DNA from: Hyphomicrobiales bacterium
Lineage (GTDB): Bacteria > Pseudomonadota > Alphaproteobacteria > Rhizobiales > Kaistiaceae
Length of the DNA: 64,000 nt
Direction: 5' to 3'
Assembly (NCBI GenBank): GCA_017305635.1
Contig: JAFKKF010000009.1
Span: 234,190 to 298,189 of the forward strand
A model generated the notes under the pieces. The model did not search any database and had not been told where the DNA came from. It saw only the letters and a program-made list of their open reading frames with translations. Shown piece after piece: positions 8,987-15,299 of the stretch; the first letter of the stretch is position 1, and every line of letters begins with the position of its first letter. Made by a program: the position numbers and the translations under genes.

Positions 8987-9529
8987 TCACCGTCCGATCA
9001 GGCGGGCGACCTTCTCGCGCTCGCCCCTGTCGATGACCAGGCGCAGGAAGCGCTCGGCGGTGGCGCGCTCGGCCGGGCTCATGCCCTCGAGCGCGGCGCC
9101 GATGCGGTGCTCCTGCGGATGGAGGAGGCGGAGCGCGAGCTCGCGGCCGGCAGGCGTCGGATAGAGGAGGCGCTGGCGGCGGTCCTGCGCGCCGGTCAGC
9201 TGCTCGATGAAGCCGGTATCGATCAGCTGCTTCAGGACTCGGCCGAGGCTCTGCTTGGTGATCTTCAATATGTCGAGGAGGTCGGCGACGCGGATGCCGG
9301 GATGGCGGTTGACGAAATGCACCACGCGGTGATGGGCGCGCCCGAAGCCGTAGCCGGCGAGCACCTCGTCGGGATCCGAGACGAAGTCGCGATAGGCGAA
9401 GAACAGGAGCTCGATGAAGGGGATCTCCGGATTTTCCTCGGCGGAGATGGGATGCGTGACGACACGCCCCGCGGCGGACTCGCGGCGAAGGGAAGGGATC
9501 TCGTCGTCTTTCAAATTTATGTCAGCCAT
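8987..9529 (-). CDS. MarR-family regulator (PetP-like position)
   Basis: The 180-residue protein has a MarR winged helix: GRAHHRVVHFVNRHPGIRVADLL, the recognition region LKITKQSLGRVLKQLID and the wing TGAQDRRQRLLYPTPAGREL. It is the first gene of the MarR, response regulator, kinase operon. A perfect 7-bp inverted repeat sits exactly over its start codon (9518-9538), so autoregulation is likely. Divergent ilvE lies across 206 bp. The cognate ligand cannot be told from the sequence. Confidence 0.85.
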   Translation of the reverse strand: MADINLKDDEIPSLRRESAAGRVVTHPISAEENPEIPFIELLFFAYRDFVSDPDEVLAGYGFGRAHHRVVHFVNRHPGIRVADLLDILKITKQSLGRVLKQLIDTGFIEQLTGAQDRRQRLLYPTPAGRELALRLLHPQEHRIGAALEGMSPAERATAERFLRLVIDRGEREKVARLIGR

Positions 9530-9538
9530 GTTGACATA
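9518..9538. promoter_or_regulatory. Palindromic operator over the MarR start, containing a divergent -35 box
   Basis: TATGTCA-N7-TGACATA is a perfect inverted repeat, centred on the MarR start codon at 9527-9529. The right arm also makes TTGACA (9531-9536) on the plus strand, a consensus -35 hexamer, with TACTCA 17 bp further on as a weak -10. Arm length and spacing suit a dimeric winged-helix regulator, so the MarR protein may control both its own operon and the ilvE side. Binding is inferred. Confidence 0.5.
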
Positions 9539-9636
9539 TTTTGGGTCGTGTCGTACTCATACAAGGGTCGGGACGAAAGAAATCCATGCCCTGATCGGGG
9601 ACGTTTTTTCGCCACCGCGCACCTTATCGGCGATTG

Positions 9637-9683
9637 CGCTGCGACGCAAAAGCCGCTGCGCTTTTGCCAGCGTTCGCGCAGCG
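9637..9683 (+). promoter_or_regulatory. Nested stem-loop in the ilvE leader
   Basis: Within the leader before ilvE a perfect GCAAAAGC-CGCTGC-GCTTTTGC hairpin (9646-9667) is enclosed by an outer GCGCTGCG / CGCAGCG pairing. Upstream, GGGG-ACG-TTTTTT (9596-9608) follows CCC and could form a weak T-tailed stop. Just before the ribosome-binding site GGAGGAAA a further GCCGCC/GGCGGC stem is possible. This may be a structured leader; no known riboswitch class was recognised. Confidence 0.35.
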
Positions 9684-9735
9684 TTATTCTTTCGCGAAAG
9701 GCCGCCCGGCGAGGCGGCTTCTGGAGGAAATCGTC

Positions 9736-10626
9736 ATGGCCGTTCAGCCCTTCGACAATCGTCCCGGCGTCATCTGGTTCAACGGCGAGTTCGTGCCGTG
9801 GAAGGATGCCAAGCTCCACGTCCTCTCGCACGGGCTGCATTATGCGAGCTCGGTGTTCGAGGGCGAGCGCGCCTATGGCGGCACGGTCTTCCACCTCGAC
9901 GAGCACACCAAACGCCTGCATGAATCGGCGAAGCTCCTCGGCTTCGAGGTCCCCTATTCGGTCGAGACGATCAACAAGGCGACGCAGGAGCTGATCGTCC
10001 GCCAGGGCCAGCCGGATGCCTATGTCCGCCCGATCGCCTGGCGCGGCAGCGAGATGATGGGCGTCGCGGCGCAGAACACGCGCATCAACGTCGCCATCGC
10101 GATCTGGGAATGGCCGTCCTACTTCAAGCCGGAAGAGAAGCTGAAGGGCATCCGCCTCGACATCGCCAAGTACCGCCGCCCGGATCCGGCGACGGCGCCG
10201 TCCAAATCGAAGGCGAGCGGCCTCTACATGATCTGCACCATCTCCAAGCACGAAGCGGAGCGGAAGGGCTATTCCGACGCGCTGATGCTCGACTGGCGCG
10301 GTCAGGTGGCGGAGGCAACCGGCGCCAACGTCTTCTTCGTCAGGGACGGCGTCCTCCACACGCCGACGCCGGACTGCTTCCTCGACGGCATCACCCGCCG
10401 CAGCGTCATGGCGCTTGCCCGCAAGCGCGGCTACGAGGTGGTCGAGCGCGCGATCCTGCCGGAGGAGATGAAGACCTTCGAGCAGTGCTTCCTGACCGGC
10501 ACGGCGGCGGAAGTGACGCCGGTCTCGGAGATCGGGCCCTATACGTTCAAGCCGGGCGAGATCACCAAGGCGCTCATGGAGGACTACCACGCGCTGACCC
10601 AGGCGAAGCAGCCGGTGCTGGCCTGA
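9736..10626 (+). CDS. ilvE: Branched-chain amino acid aminotransferase
   Basis: IlvE is a fold-type IV PLP enzyme that interconverts valine, leucine and isoleucine with their 2-keto acids using glutamate. The 296-residue product has HYASSVFEGERAY, the likely PLP lysine Lys159 in SKSKASGLY (aligned with the KAGGNY of E. coli IlvE), the EATGANVFFVRDG segment and FLTGTAAEVTPV. The ATG at 9736 follows GGAGGAAA at ideal spacing; 34 in-frame upstream codons are leader. A strong terminator follows at 10738. Confidence 0.95.
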   Translation: MAVQPFDNRPGVIWFNGEFVPWKDAKLHVLSHGLHYASSVFEGERAYGGTVFHLDEHTKRLHESAKLLGFEVPYSVETINKATQELIVRQGQPDAYVRPIAWRGSEMMGVAAQNTRINVAIAIWEWPSYFKPEEKLKGIRLDIAKYRRPDPATAPSKSKASGLYMICTISKHEAERKGYSDALMLDWRGQVAEATGANVFFVRDGVLHTPTPDCFLDGITRRSVMALARKRGYEVVERAILPEEMKTFEQCFLTGTAAEVTPVSEIGPYTFKPGEITKALMEDYHALTQAKQPVLA

Positions 10627-10737
10627 GCGGGGGCAGCGCGGCGCGGCGCTTCTCGGCGACGCGGATACAATAAAGCCGCCGGGTCGCGGCGGCTCAGGAA
10701 GGAATGTCGGCGGCGGGATGCGTGCCGCTTAAGCTTC

Positions 10738-10769
10738 GGCCGGAGGGCGCACCTCCGGCCTTTTCGTTT
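10738..10769 (+). terminator. Rho-independent terminator after ilvE
   Basis: GGCCGGAGG-GCGCA-CCTCCGGCC forms a perfect 9-bp stem followed by TTTTCGTTT on the plus strand. The convergent cold-shock gene ends at the right edge of the T tract. Confidence 0.85.
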
Positions 10770-10984
10770 CAGCTGGCTGCCTGAAGGTCCACCGCCTTCG
10801 GACCCTTGCCGCGCTTGTCCGGCTCGGTCTCGAAGGAGATACGCATGCCGTCGTTGAGCTGGCCCATGCCCGAGCGCTCGACGGCCGTGACGTGCACGAA
10901 CACGTCCTTGCCGCCATCGTCAGGCGTGATGAACCCGTAGCCCTTCGACGCGTTGAAGAATTTGACAGTCCCGTTCTGACGCAT
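10769..10984 (-). CDS. Cold-shock domain protein (CspA family)
   Basis: This 71-residue single OB-fold protein has RNP1 (KGYGFITPD) and RNP2 (VFVHVTAV), the nucleic-acid-binding motifs of CspA proteins, which act as RNA chaperones. The ATG at 10984 gives MRQNGTVKFFNASKG, the normal family start; a longer upstream frame is leader. The upstream gap of over 400 bp could hold the long 5' UTR usual for cold-inducible csp genes, but I saw no definite cold-shock motif. Confidence 0.92.
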   Translation of the reverse strand: MRQNGTVKFFNASKGYGFITPDDGGKDVFVHVTAVERSGMGQLNDGMRISFETEPDKRGKGPKAVDLQAAS

Positions 10985-11389
10985 TCGCGTGAGCCTTTTC
11001 CATCCGGTTACAAGTCCCCCCGGCCCATCTGCCGGAGGGGCAAGCAGGCATTCAGATGTCGACGAAAGGATACATAAGTCTTGTTCAGAGGCCTGCGGTG
11101 CAGTGCAGTATAATCCGCCCGATACCCGGTACTGCGCCGCGATACCCCGTTGTTTCCCCGATCTCCGCCAGTCCGATAGTCTGCCCGTACCGTACATTTA
11201 TCTCGCAGACCAAGGTAGAAAGCAATGGCAAGGCTTGCTTGCCGAATTGGCAGGGCACGTTCGCCGCGATCCACCTTGTCGGCGGACCATTCCGCGGTAA
11301 TGCGGGATATTGGGCAAGTCCGACGGATCGATGCCGCCGGCACGTTGGTGGCCTATTGCCGGAAACACGAAACGCGCGTGGAGGAAACA
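10985..11389. other. 405-bp intergenic region between divergent csp and hydrolase genes
   Basis: No convincing gene lies here. On the minus strand a TATACT at about 11110 could be a -10 element for the cold-shock gene. On the plus strand an ATG at 11225 is in frame with the hydrolase, but it has no ribosome-binding site and the encoded 55 residues look like leader translation. The base composition is closer to neutral than that of the flanking genes. Confidence 0.5.
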
Positions 11390-12265
11390 TTGGACGACCC
11401 GAAGATCACCCCCGAGATGATCCGTCTCTACGATGAATACACGCACCTGACGCTCGATCGACGCGGCTTCATGGCGAAGCTGACGAAGCTGGCGGGAAGC
11501 TCCGCCGCGGCCGCGGCGATCGTGCCGTTGATCGCGGCCGATCCGGCGCGGGCCGCCATCGTCGCCCCGGGCGACCCGCGGGTCAAAGCGGAGAAGATCA
11601 CCTTTCCCGGCGCCAAGGGGTCGATGAAGGCCTATCTCGCGCTGCCGGCGGGGGCGTCGGGCAGGCTCCCGGCGGTCATCGTGATCCACGAGAACCGCGG
11701 GCTCAACGCCCACATAGAAGACATTGCGCGTCGGCTCGCCACGGAAGGCTTCGCGGCGCTCGCGGTCGATTTCCTGTCGCCACTCGGCGGCACGCCGGCC
11801 GACGAGGACAAGGCGCGCGAGATGTTCACCAAGCTCGACCAGGCCGAGACGGTCGCCAATGCGGTCGCCGCGGTCGCCTTCCTTCGAAAGGATGCGCGCA
11901 CCAACGGCAAGGTCGGCGCAGTCGGCTTCTGCTGGGGCGGAGGCCTCGTCAACCAGCTCGCCGTGCACAGCCCGGACCTTGCCGCCGGCGTCGCCTATTA
12001 CGGCATGCAGCCGGCCGCGGCGGACGTTGTCAGGATCAAGGCAAAGCTTCTCCTTCACTATGCCGGGCTCGACGAGCGGATCGATGCCGGCATCCCTGCC
12101 TTCGAGAAGGCGCTGAACGCGGCCGGCGTCGACTACCAGCTCTACATGTACGAAGGCGCCAACCACGCCTTCAACAACGACACCTCGGCGGCGCGCTACG
12201 ACAAGGAGGCGGCGGAACTCGCCTGGTCGCGCACGATCGCGTTCCTCAAGCAGGATCTCGCCTGA
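11390..12265 (+). CDS. Exported dienelactone hydrolase family protein
   Basis: The 291-residue alpha/beta hydrolase has the nucleophile motif GFCWGGGLVNQ (Cys in place of the usual Ser, as in dienelactone hydrolases), an acid residue near YAGLDERID and the catalytic His in GANHAFNN. The N-terminus holds a twin-arginine-like DRRGFMAKLTKLAGSS and a hydrophobic Ala-rich stretch ending ADPARAA, so Tat export is likely. A TTG at 11390 is preferred as start because GGAGG lies 5 bp before it. The natural substrate is unknown. Confidence 0.85.
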   Translation: MDDPKITPEMIRLYDEYTHLTLDRRGFMAKLTKLAGSSAAAAAIVPLIAADPARAAIVAPGDPRVKAEKITFPGAKGSMKAYLALPAGASGRLPAVIVIHENRGLNAHIEDIARRLATEGFAALAVDFLSPLGGTPADEDKAREMFTKLDQAETVANAVAAVAFLRKDARTNGKVGAVGFCWGGGLVNQLAVHSPDLAAGVAYYGMQPAAADVVRIKAKLLLHYAGLDERIDAGIPAFEKALNAAGVDYQLYMYEGANHAFNNDTSAARYDKEAAELAWSRTIAFLKQDLA

Positions 12266-12346
12266 ACAAAAACACGATCGCCGATGTTATTGTGAGGTCG
12301 GGGGTAATTGGCGCGGCTCCGGCCGCGCGCAACATGGAGTTGGTCC

Positions 12347-12817
12347 ATGCGACCACGTTTGCTGGCCTTCGCGCTGCTCTTCGGGGGAGGGCTCGTGCTC
12401 TCCGGAGCAGCCGAGGCGGCTTACACGACGGGCACGGTGAATCTCAGGACCGGGCCGGGTACCCAATACGGCGTCATCTACGCGGTGCCGCCGGGGACGC
12501 ACGTCAATGTCTATAGCTGCCAGCCGAGCTGGTGCCAGGTGCGGGTGAGCGGCGGGGCCGTCGGCTGGATGTCATCGAGCTACATCGGCGGAGGAGGGGG
12601 CGGGTATTATCCGCCGCCACCGCCGCCGATCTACTATCCGCCGCCGCCACCTCCGGCGTGGGGCTATCCGAAGCCGCCGCCCCCATGGGGCGGGCCCAAG
12701 CCGCCGCCGTGGGGTGGCCCGAAGCCGCCGCCGTGGGGCGGCGGACCCAAGCCGCCGCCGTGGTGGTACAAGCAGGGCGGTCCGGGTGGCCCGGGCGGTC
12801 CTCCGCCTCCCTATTGA
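12347..12817 (+). CDS. Secreted SH3-domain protein with a Pro/Gly-rich tail (paralogue 1)
   Basis: The 156-residue product has a signal peptide (MRPRLLAFALLFGGGLVLSG, cleaved near AEA-A), one bacterial SH3 domain (residues about 28-80; TGTVNLRTGPGTQYGVI, WCQVRVSGGAVGWMSSSYIG) and a low-complexity tail of PPPPP, KPPPWGG repeats and GGPGGPGG. Bacterial SH3 domains often bind peptidoglycan stem peptides; the tail looks unstructured and may span the cell wall. The ATG at 12347 is the third of three nearby, chosen for the signal peptide and the GGAG 7 bp before it. Confidence 0.82.
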   Translation: MRPRLLAFALLFGGGLVLSGAAEAAYTTGTVNLRTGPGTQYGVIYAVPPGTHVNVYSCQPSWCQVRVSGGAVGWMSSSYIGGGGGGYYPPPPPPIYYPPPPPPAWGYPKPPPPWGGPKPPPWGGPKPPPWGGGPKPPPWWYKQGGPGGPGGPPPPY

Positions 12818-12948
12818 GAGACGATGCGGGATGCGGCGCGACGGGCTCGCGCCGCATCTTCGTTCCGGGCAGCGGGCCCGATCGGGGGAAGAGGGGCTGG
12901 CAATGCCGCGCGCATGGACGCCGGCACCTTTGTGGAAAGGAACGACCA

Positions 12949-13416
12949 ATGTCCCTTCGCATTCTCGCTTTCGCCGCAGCGACCGCCGGCGCCATCGCCT
13001 TCCCCGCCATCGCCCAGGCGGCGCGGACGACCGGCTCGGTGAACCTGCGCGCCGGGCCCGGCACCGGCTACCAGGTGATCACGACATTGCCGCCCGGCGC
13101 CTATGTCGCGGTCAGCCGCTGCTCGGGCAGCTGGTGCCTGGTCAACGCATCGGGCTTCAGCGGATGGGTGTCGGCCGGCTACATCGGACGGAGCGCTCCG
13201 CGCTACGCATACGCGCCGCCACCGCCTTCGCCGCGCTACTACTATCCGCCCTCCTATCCGCGCGCGGTCTATCCGTCCTACGCGTACCGCTACGCGTATC
13301 CCTATCCGTATGCGTATCCCTATCCGCGGCATCGCTACTACGGTGGCTCGGGCGTCTACCTGAACGGTCCGGGCTACGGCTTCTACTACAACTTCGGATC
13401 GGGCGGCCGCTGGTGA
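12949..13416 (+). CDS. Secreted SH3-domain protein with a Tyr/Pro-rich tail (paralogue 2)
   Basis: The 155-residue product parallels its upstream neighbour: signal peptide ending AIAQA, then one SH3 domain (TTGSVNLRAGPGTGYQVI, GSWCLVNASGFSGWVSAGYIG), then a tail dominated by Tyr and Pro (PRYYYPPSYP, AYPYPYAYPYPR). The two genes are tandem duplicates, 131 bp apart, with diverged tails. A role in the cell envelope is likely but not shown. A 12-bp perfect hairpin follows the stop. Confidence 0.82.
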   Translation: MSLRILAFAAATAGAIAFPAIAQAARTTGSVNLRAGPGTGYQVITTLPPGAYVAVSRCSGSWCLVNASGFSGWVSAGYIGRSAPRYAYAPPPPSPRYYYPPSYPRAVYPSYAYRYAYPYPYAYPYPRHRYYGGSGVYLNGPGYGFYYNFGSGGRW

Positions 13417-13430
13417 CCGACGTCCTCGTC

Positions 13431-13460
13431 GATGCCTCTCCGACATCGCGGAGAGGCATC
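13431..13460 (+). terminator. Perfect 12-bp hairpin after the second SH3 gene
   Basis: GATGCCTCTCCG-ACATCG-CGGAGAGGCATC forms a perfect stem 15 bp after the stop codon. It lacks a T tract, so it may be a transcript-end stabiliser or the left edge of the structured region that follows rather than a classic terminator. Confidence 0.5.
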
Positions 13461-13971
13461 GCGATGACGCATCGCGCGACGCGATGATGAGCGTCGCATC
13501 GCGAGTCGAGCACGCGACGAATGCTCTCCACAAAAAATTCCGAGCCTCGTGCGCGAAAATTTTTTTGGACCTCGCGCGTGGGTCCTCCGTCGTCGCGCGC
13601 GATGCGAAATGTCGTCGCCGGATGCGCGACGACGGCGCGCATGACGCGCGCGCGGAGAGGCATGCAGGACGACTCGCGTACGTCCCGTTGCGCATGCGCG
13701 TGACGGCGCGCAAGGCTCCTCCGCATGCGCCGCGAGCCGACCTGCCCGGCGCATTTTCCGCTTGACCAAGCATAGCGGCGGCGAGTCTTGGCGTTACTTT
13801 CAAGTCATTGAAATGTCGTGGATATTCTTGCTCGCGGGCGACGCGTGATACGGGACGAAAACCGCCTTCGCGACGACGCTCTCATCGCAGGCCGCGTGCC
13901 GCCGCCGCGGCCTGTCCGTCCTTGAGATTCGCGTCTCGCGGCGAGGCGATGCGAGCGATACAGGAGGCGTC
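13461..13971. other. CpG-rich, palindrome-rich non-coding stretch before the H1-like gene
   Basis: This stretch lacks a credible gene in any frame. It is packed with GATGCG, CGCATC, GCGCGC and CGACG words and short palindromes, and has two homopolymer runs (CAAAAAATT near 13530 and AAAATTTTTTTGG near 13556) separated by CGTGCGCG. The composition differs from both codon-biased genes and ordinary spacers here. It could be a structured RNA or a DNA-architecture element linked to the histone-like gene. Confidence 0.4.
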
Positions 13972-14088
13972 ATGATGTTGTCCGCGCACGCCGCCGGCAT
14001 CTTCATCGACATGCGAGTGGAGGTCGTCGTTCGACGTTGCGAGCGAGAGTGTTCGATGATGTTGTCGGTCGCTCGTCTGTCGAATTAG
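13972..14088 (+). CDS. Possible 38-residue small ORF
   Basis: An ATG at 13972 (another at 13975) follows an excellent AGGAGG at 13962-13967 and opens a 38-residue frame, MMLSAHAAGIFIDMRVEVVV onward, rich in Arg, Val and Cys. No family is recognised. It lies 82 bp before the H1-like gene and on the same strand. The strong ribosome-binding site is the only support; it may be a regulatory leader peptide or chance. Confidence 0.25.
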   Translation: MMLSAHAAGIFIDMRVEVVVRRCERECSMMLSVARLSN

Positions 14089-14170
14089 CATCATCTTAAC
14101 CGATAAACTGGACTACAATGCTTTCGCGTGAGCCGATTCGCGGCTCGCCCAACACGAATGGAGAATGACA

Positions 14171-14287
14171 TTGGCCAAAGCTGCCGCTCGTAAGCCCGCT
14201 GCGAAGAAGGCTCCGGCGAAGAAGCCCGCTGCGAAGAAGCCCGCTGCGAAGAAGCCCGCTGCCAAGAAGGCCGCGAAGAAGAAGTAA
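14171..14287 (+). CDS. Histone H1-like Lys/Ala/Pro-rich mini-protein
   Basis: The 38-residue product consists of almost only Ala, Lys and Pro, in KKPAA repeats (ARKPAAKKAPAKKPAAKKPA). Such AAKKP arrays resemble the C-terminal tails of eukaryotic H1 and of bacterial HctB/AlgP-like proteins, which bind DNA without sequence specificity. TTG at 14171 is preferred over ATG at 14165 because GGAG ends 7 bp before the TTG but only 1 bp before the ATG. A TACAAT at 14114 could be its -10. There is no globular domain. Confidence 0.65.
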   Translation: MAKAAARKPAAKKAPAKKPAAKKPAAKKPAAKKAAKKK

Positions 14288-14309
14288 CGCATACGCACGC
14301 GCGTATGCG
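14288..14309 (+). repeat. Perfect inverted repeat directly after the H1-like stop codon
   Basis: CGCATACGC-ACGC-GCGTATGCG starts at the first base after the TAA. It has a 9-bp perfect stem and 4-nt loop, without a T tract. It is the first of three successive hairpins after this gene. Confidence 0.6.
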
Positions 14310-14311
14310 GA

Positions 14312-14374
14312 TCCGCTTCGCCGTCGCGACCGATCTGAAATAGAAAGGTCGCGCGGCGACGGAGCGAAGCAGCC
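14312..14374 (+). ncRNA. Imperfect long stem between the H1-like gene and its terminator
   Basis: GCTTCGCCGTCGCGACC pairs imperfectly with the later GGTCGCGCGGCGACGGAGCG/AAGC, leaving the loop GATCTGAAATAGAAA. The fold precedes a true terminator at 14379. It may be a 3'-UTR-derived small RNA or a structured 3' end; no known family was recognised. Confidence 0.35.
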
Positions 14375-14378
14375 TGAT

Positions 14379-14408
14379 GGGGCATCGATGAGATGCCCCT
14401 TTCTATTT
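14379..14408 (+). terminator. Rho-independent terminator of the H1-like transcript
   Basis: GGGGCATC-GATGA-GATGCCCC forms a perfect 8-bp stem followed by TTTCTATTT on the plus strand. Confidence 0.85.
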
Positions 14409-14471
14409 GTGGACGGAGGTAAGGCGCGCAGGCAGGTGCCGCGCGCTTTTTCCTTGTCCGTCGGCCGGCGG

Positions 14472-14774
14472 TCAGAGCGGCTTCGTCTCGCCGGCTTCGT
14501 AGGCGATGACCTCGCGGTCGAGCACCGTCGCGGTCGCCTTCAGGAAGTCGCTCCACACCTTCATGTGCGGTGCCTTGCCATGCGCGGCGAGCGCCTCCCA
14601 GCTCTCCCAGCGCTCGACGATGCGGAGCACGCCCGGCTCGCTGACGTCCTCGGCGAAGGCATAGAGGATGCAGCCCTTCTCCTGCCGCGTGGTGGCGATC
14701 ATGGTCTGGAGCGTCGGTCGCACGGCGGCGACGTTGGCGGGGGCGATCTTCACGTGGCCGATGACGAGGATCAT
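14472..14774 (-). CDS. Antibiotic biosynthesis monooxygenase (ABM)-domain protein, putative quinol monooxygenase
   Basis: The 100-residue protein is one ABM dimeric ferredoxin-like domain: MILVIGHVKIAPAN, a CILYAFAEDVSEPGVLRIVE segment, ERWESWEALAAHGKAPHM and a C-terminal strand. YgiN-type members oxidise quinols without cofactors; others act on small metabolites. The ATG at 14774 gives the family-typical start, while an upstream ATG would overlap the divergent secreted protein gene. The starts of the two genes are only 43 bp apart. Confidence 0.8.
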   Translation of the reverse strand: MILVIGHVKIAPANVAAVRPTLQTMIATTRQEKGCILYAFAEDVSEPGVLRIVERWESWEALAAHGKAPHMKVWSDFLKATATVLDREVIAYEAGETKPL

Positions 14775-14817
14775 GATAGTTTCTTCTCTTGTTGACGGGG
14801 GCTGAAGGAGAACGTCC

Positions 14818-15165
14818 ATGAATGCAATGACCGTGACCCGGAGCGCAAGGCGGATGGTGGCGCTCGCCGTCGTGGCCTTCGGCTGCTGCAGCCTGCCGGC
14901 GCTGGCCGAGGATCCGATCGCGACCGTCGACTATGCCTGCAAGGAGGGCAAGACGATCAAGGCGACGTTCTACAATGCGAGCGTCGACCTGGTGCTCGGC
15001 AACGGCAAGAAGATGTCGCTCCCGCAGGCCCAGTCGGCCGATGGCGGCCGCTACGCGACGGCTGACGAATCCTTCGTCTTCTGGGCAGTGGGCGACAAGG
15101 CCTTCGTCACCGAGGGCGATCCGAACGTGCAGACCTACGCCGACTGCGTCGGCAAGCGGCAGTAG
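14818..15165 (+). CDS. MliC-like C-type lysozyme inhibitor family protein
   Basis: This 115-residue secreted protein has a signal peptide ([20 protein letters not shown]) and a MliC-type eight-stranded barrel pattern: [55 protein letters not shown] and a closing YADCVG cysteine. MliC/PliC proteins inhibit host c-type lysozymes from the periplasm or outer membrane. There is no clear lipobox, so it is probably periplasmic. It diverges from the ABM gene. Confidence 0.72.
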   Translation: MNAMTVTRSARRMVALAVVAFGCCSLPALAEDPIATVDYACKEGKTIKATFYNASVDLVLGNGKKMSLPQAQSADGGRYATADESFVFWAVGDKAFVTEGDPNVQTYADCVGKRQ

Positions 15166-15299
15166 CCGCAGAGGCGGGCGGCCGCCGGCGCCGGCTCCCG
15201 TCATCCAGCGCCGGCCTGCTGCCAGCGCCCTGTCAGGAGCGCGTCGGGACCGTCATTCGCCCCTCGTCATCCGGCCTCGCGTCCCCCATATTTCCGCCC

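Noticed and set aside
6934..9036. 700-codon plus-strand ORF over the kinase and response regulator genes
   Set aside because: Asp/Gly/Ala-rich shadow; both minus-strand genes have complete motifs.
11225..11389. ATG-initiated N-terminal extension of the dienelactone hydrolase
   Set aside because: No ribosome-binding site and it would bury the Tat-like signal; TTG at 11390 has GGAGG in place.
13157..13803. Antisense ORFs over the CpG-rich stretch
   Set aside because: Arg/Ala/His-rich translation of palindromic words, no ribosome-binding site and no family.
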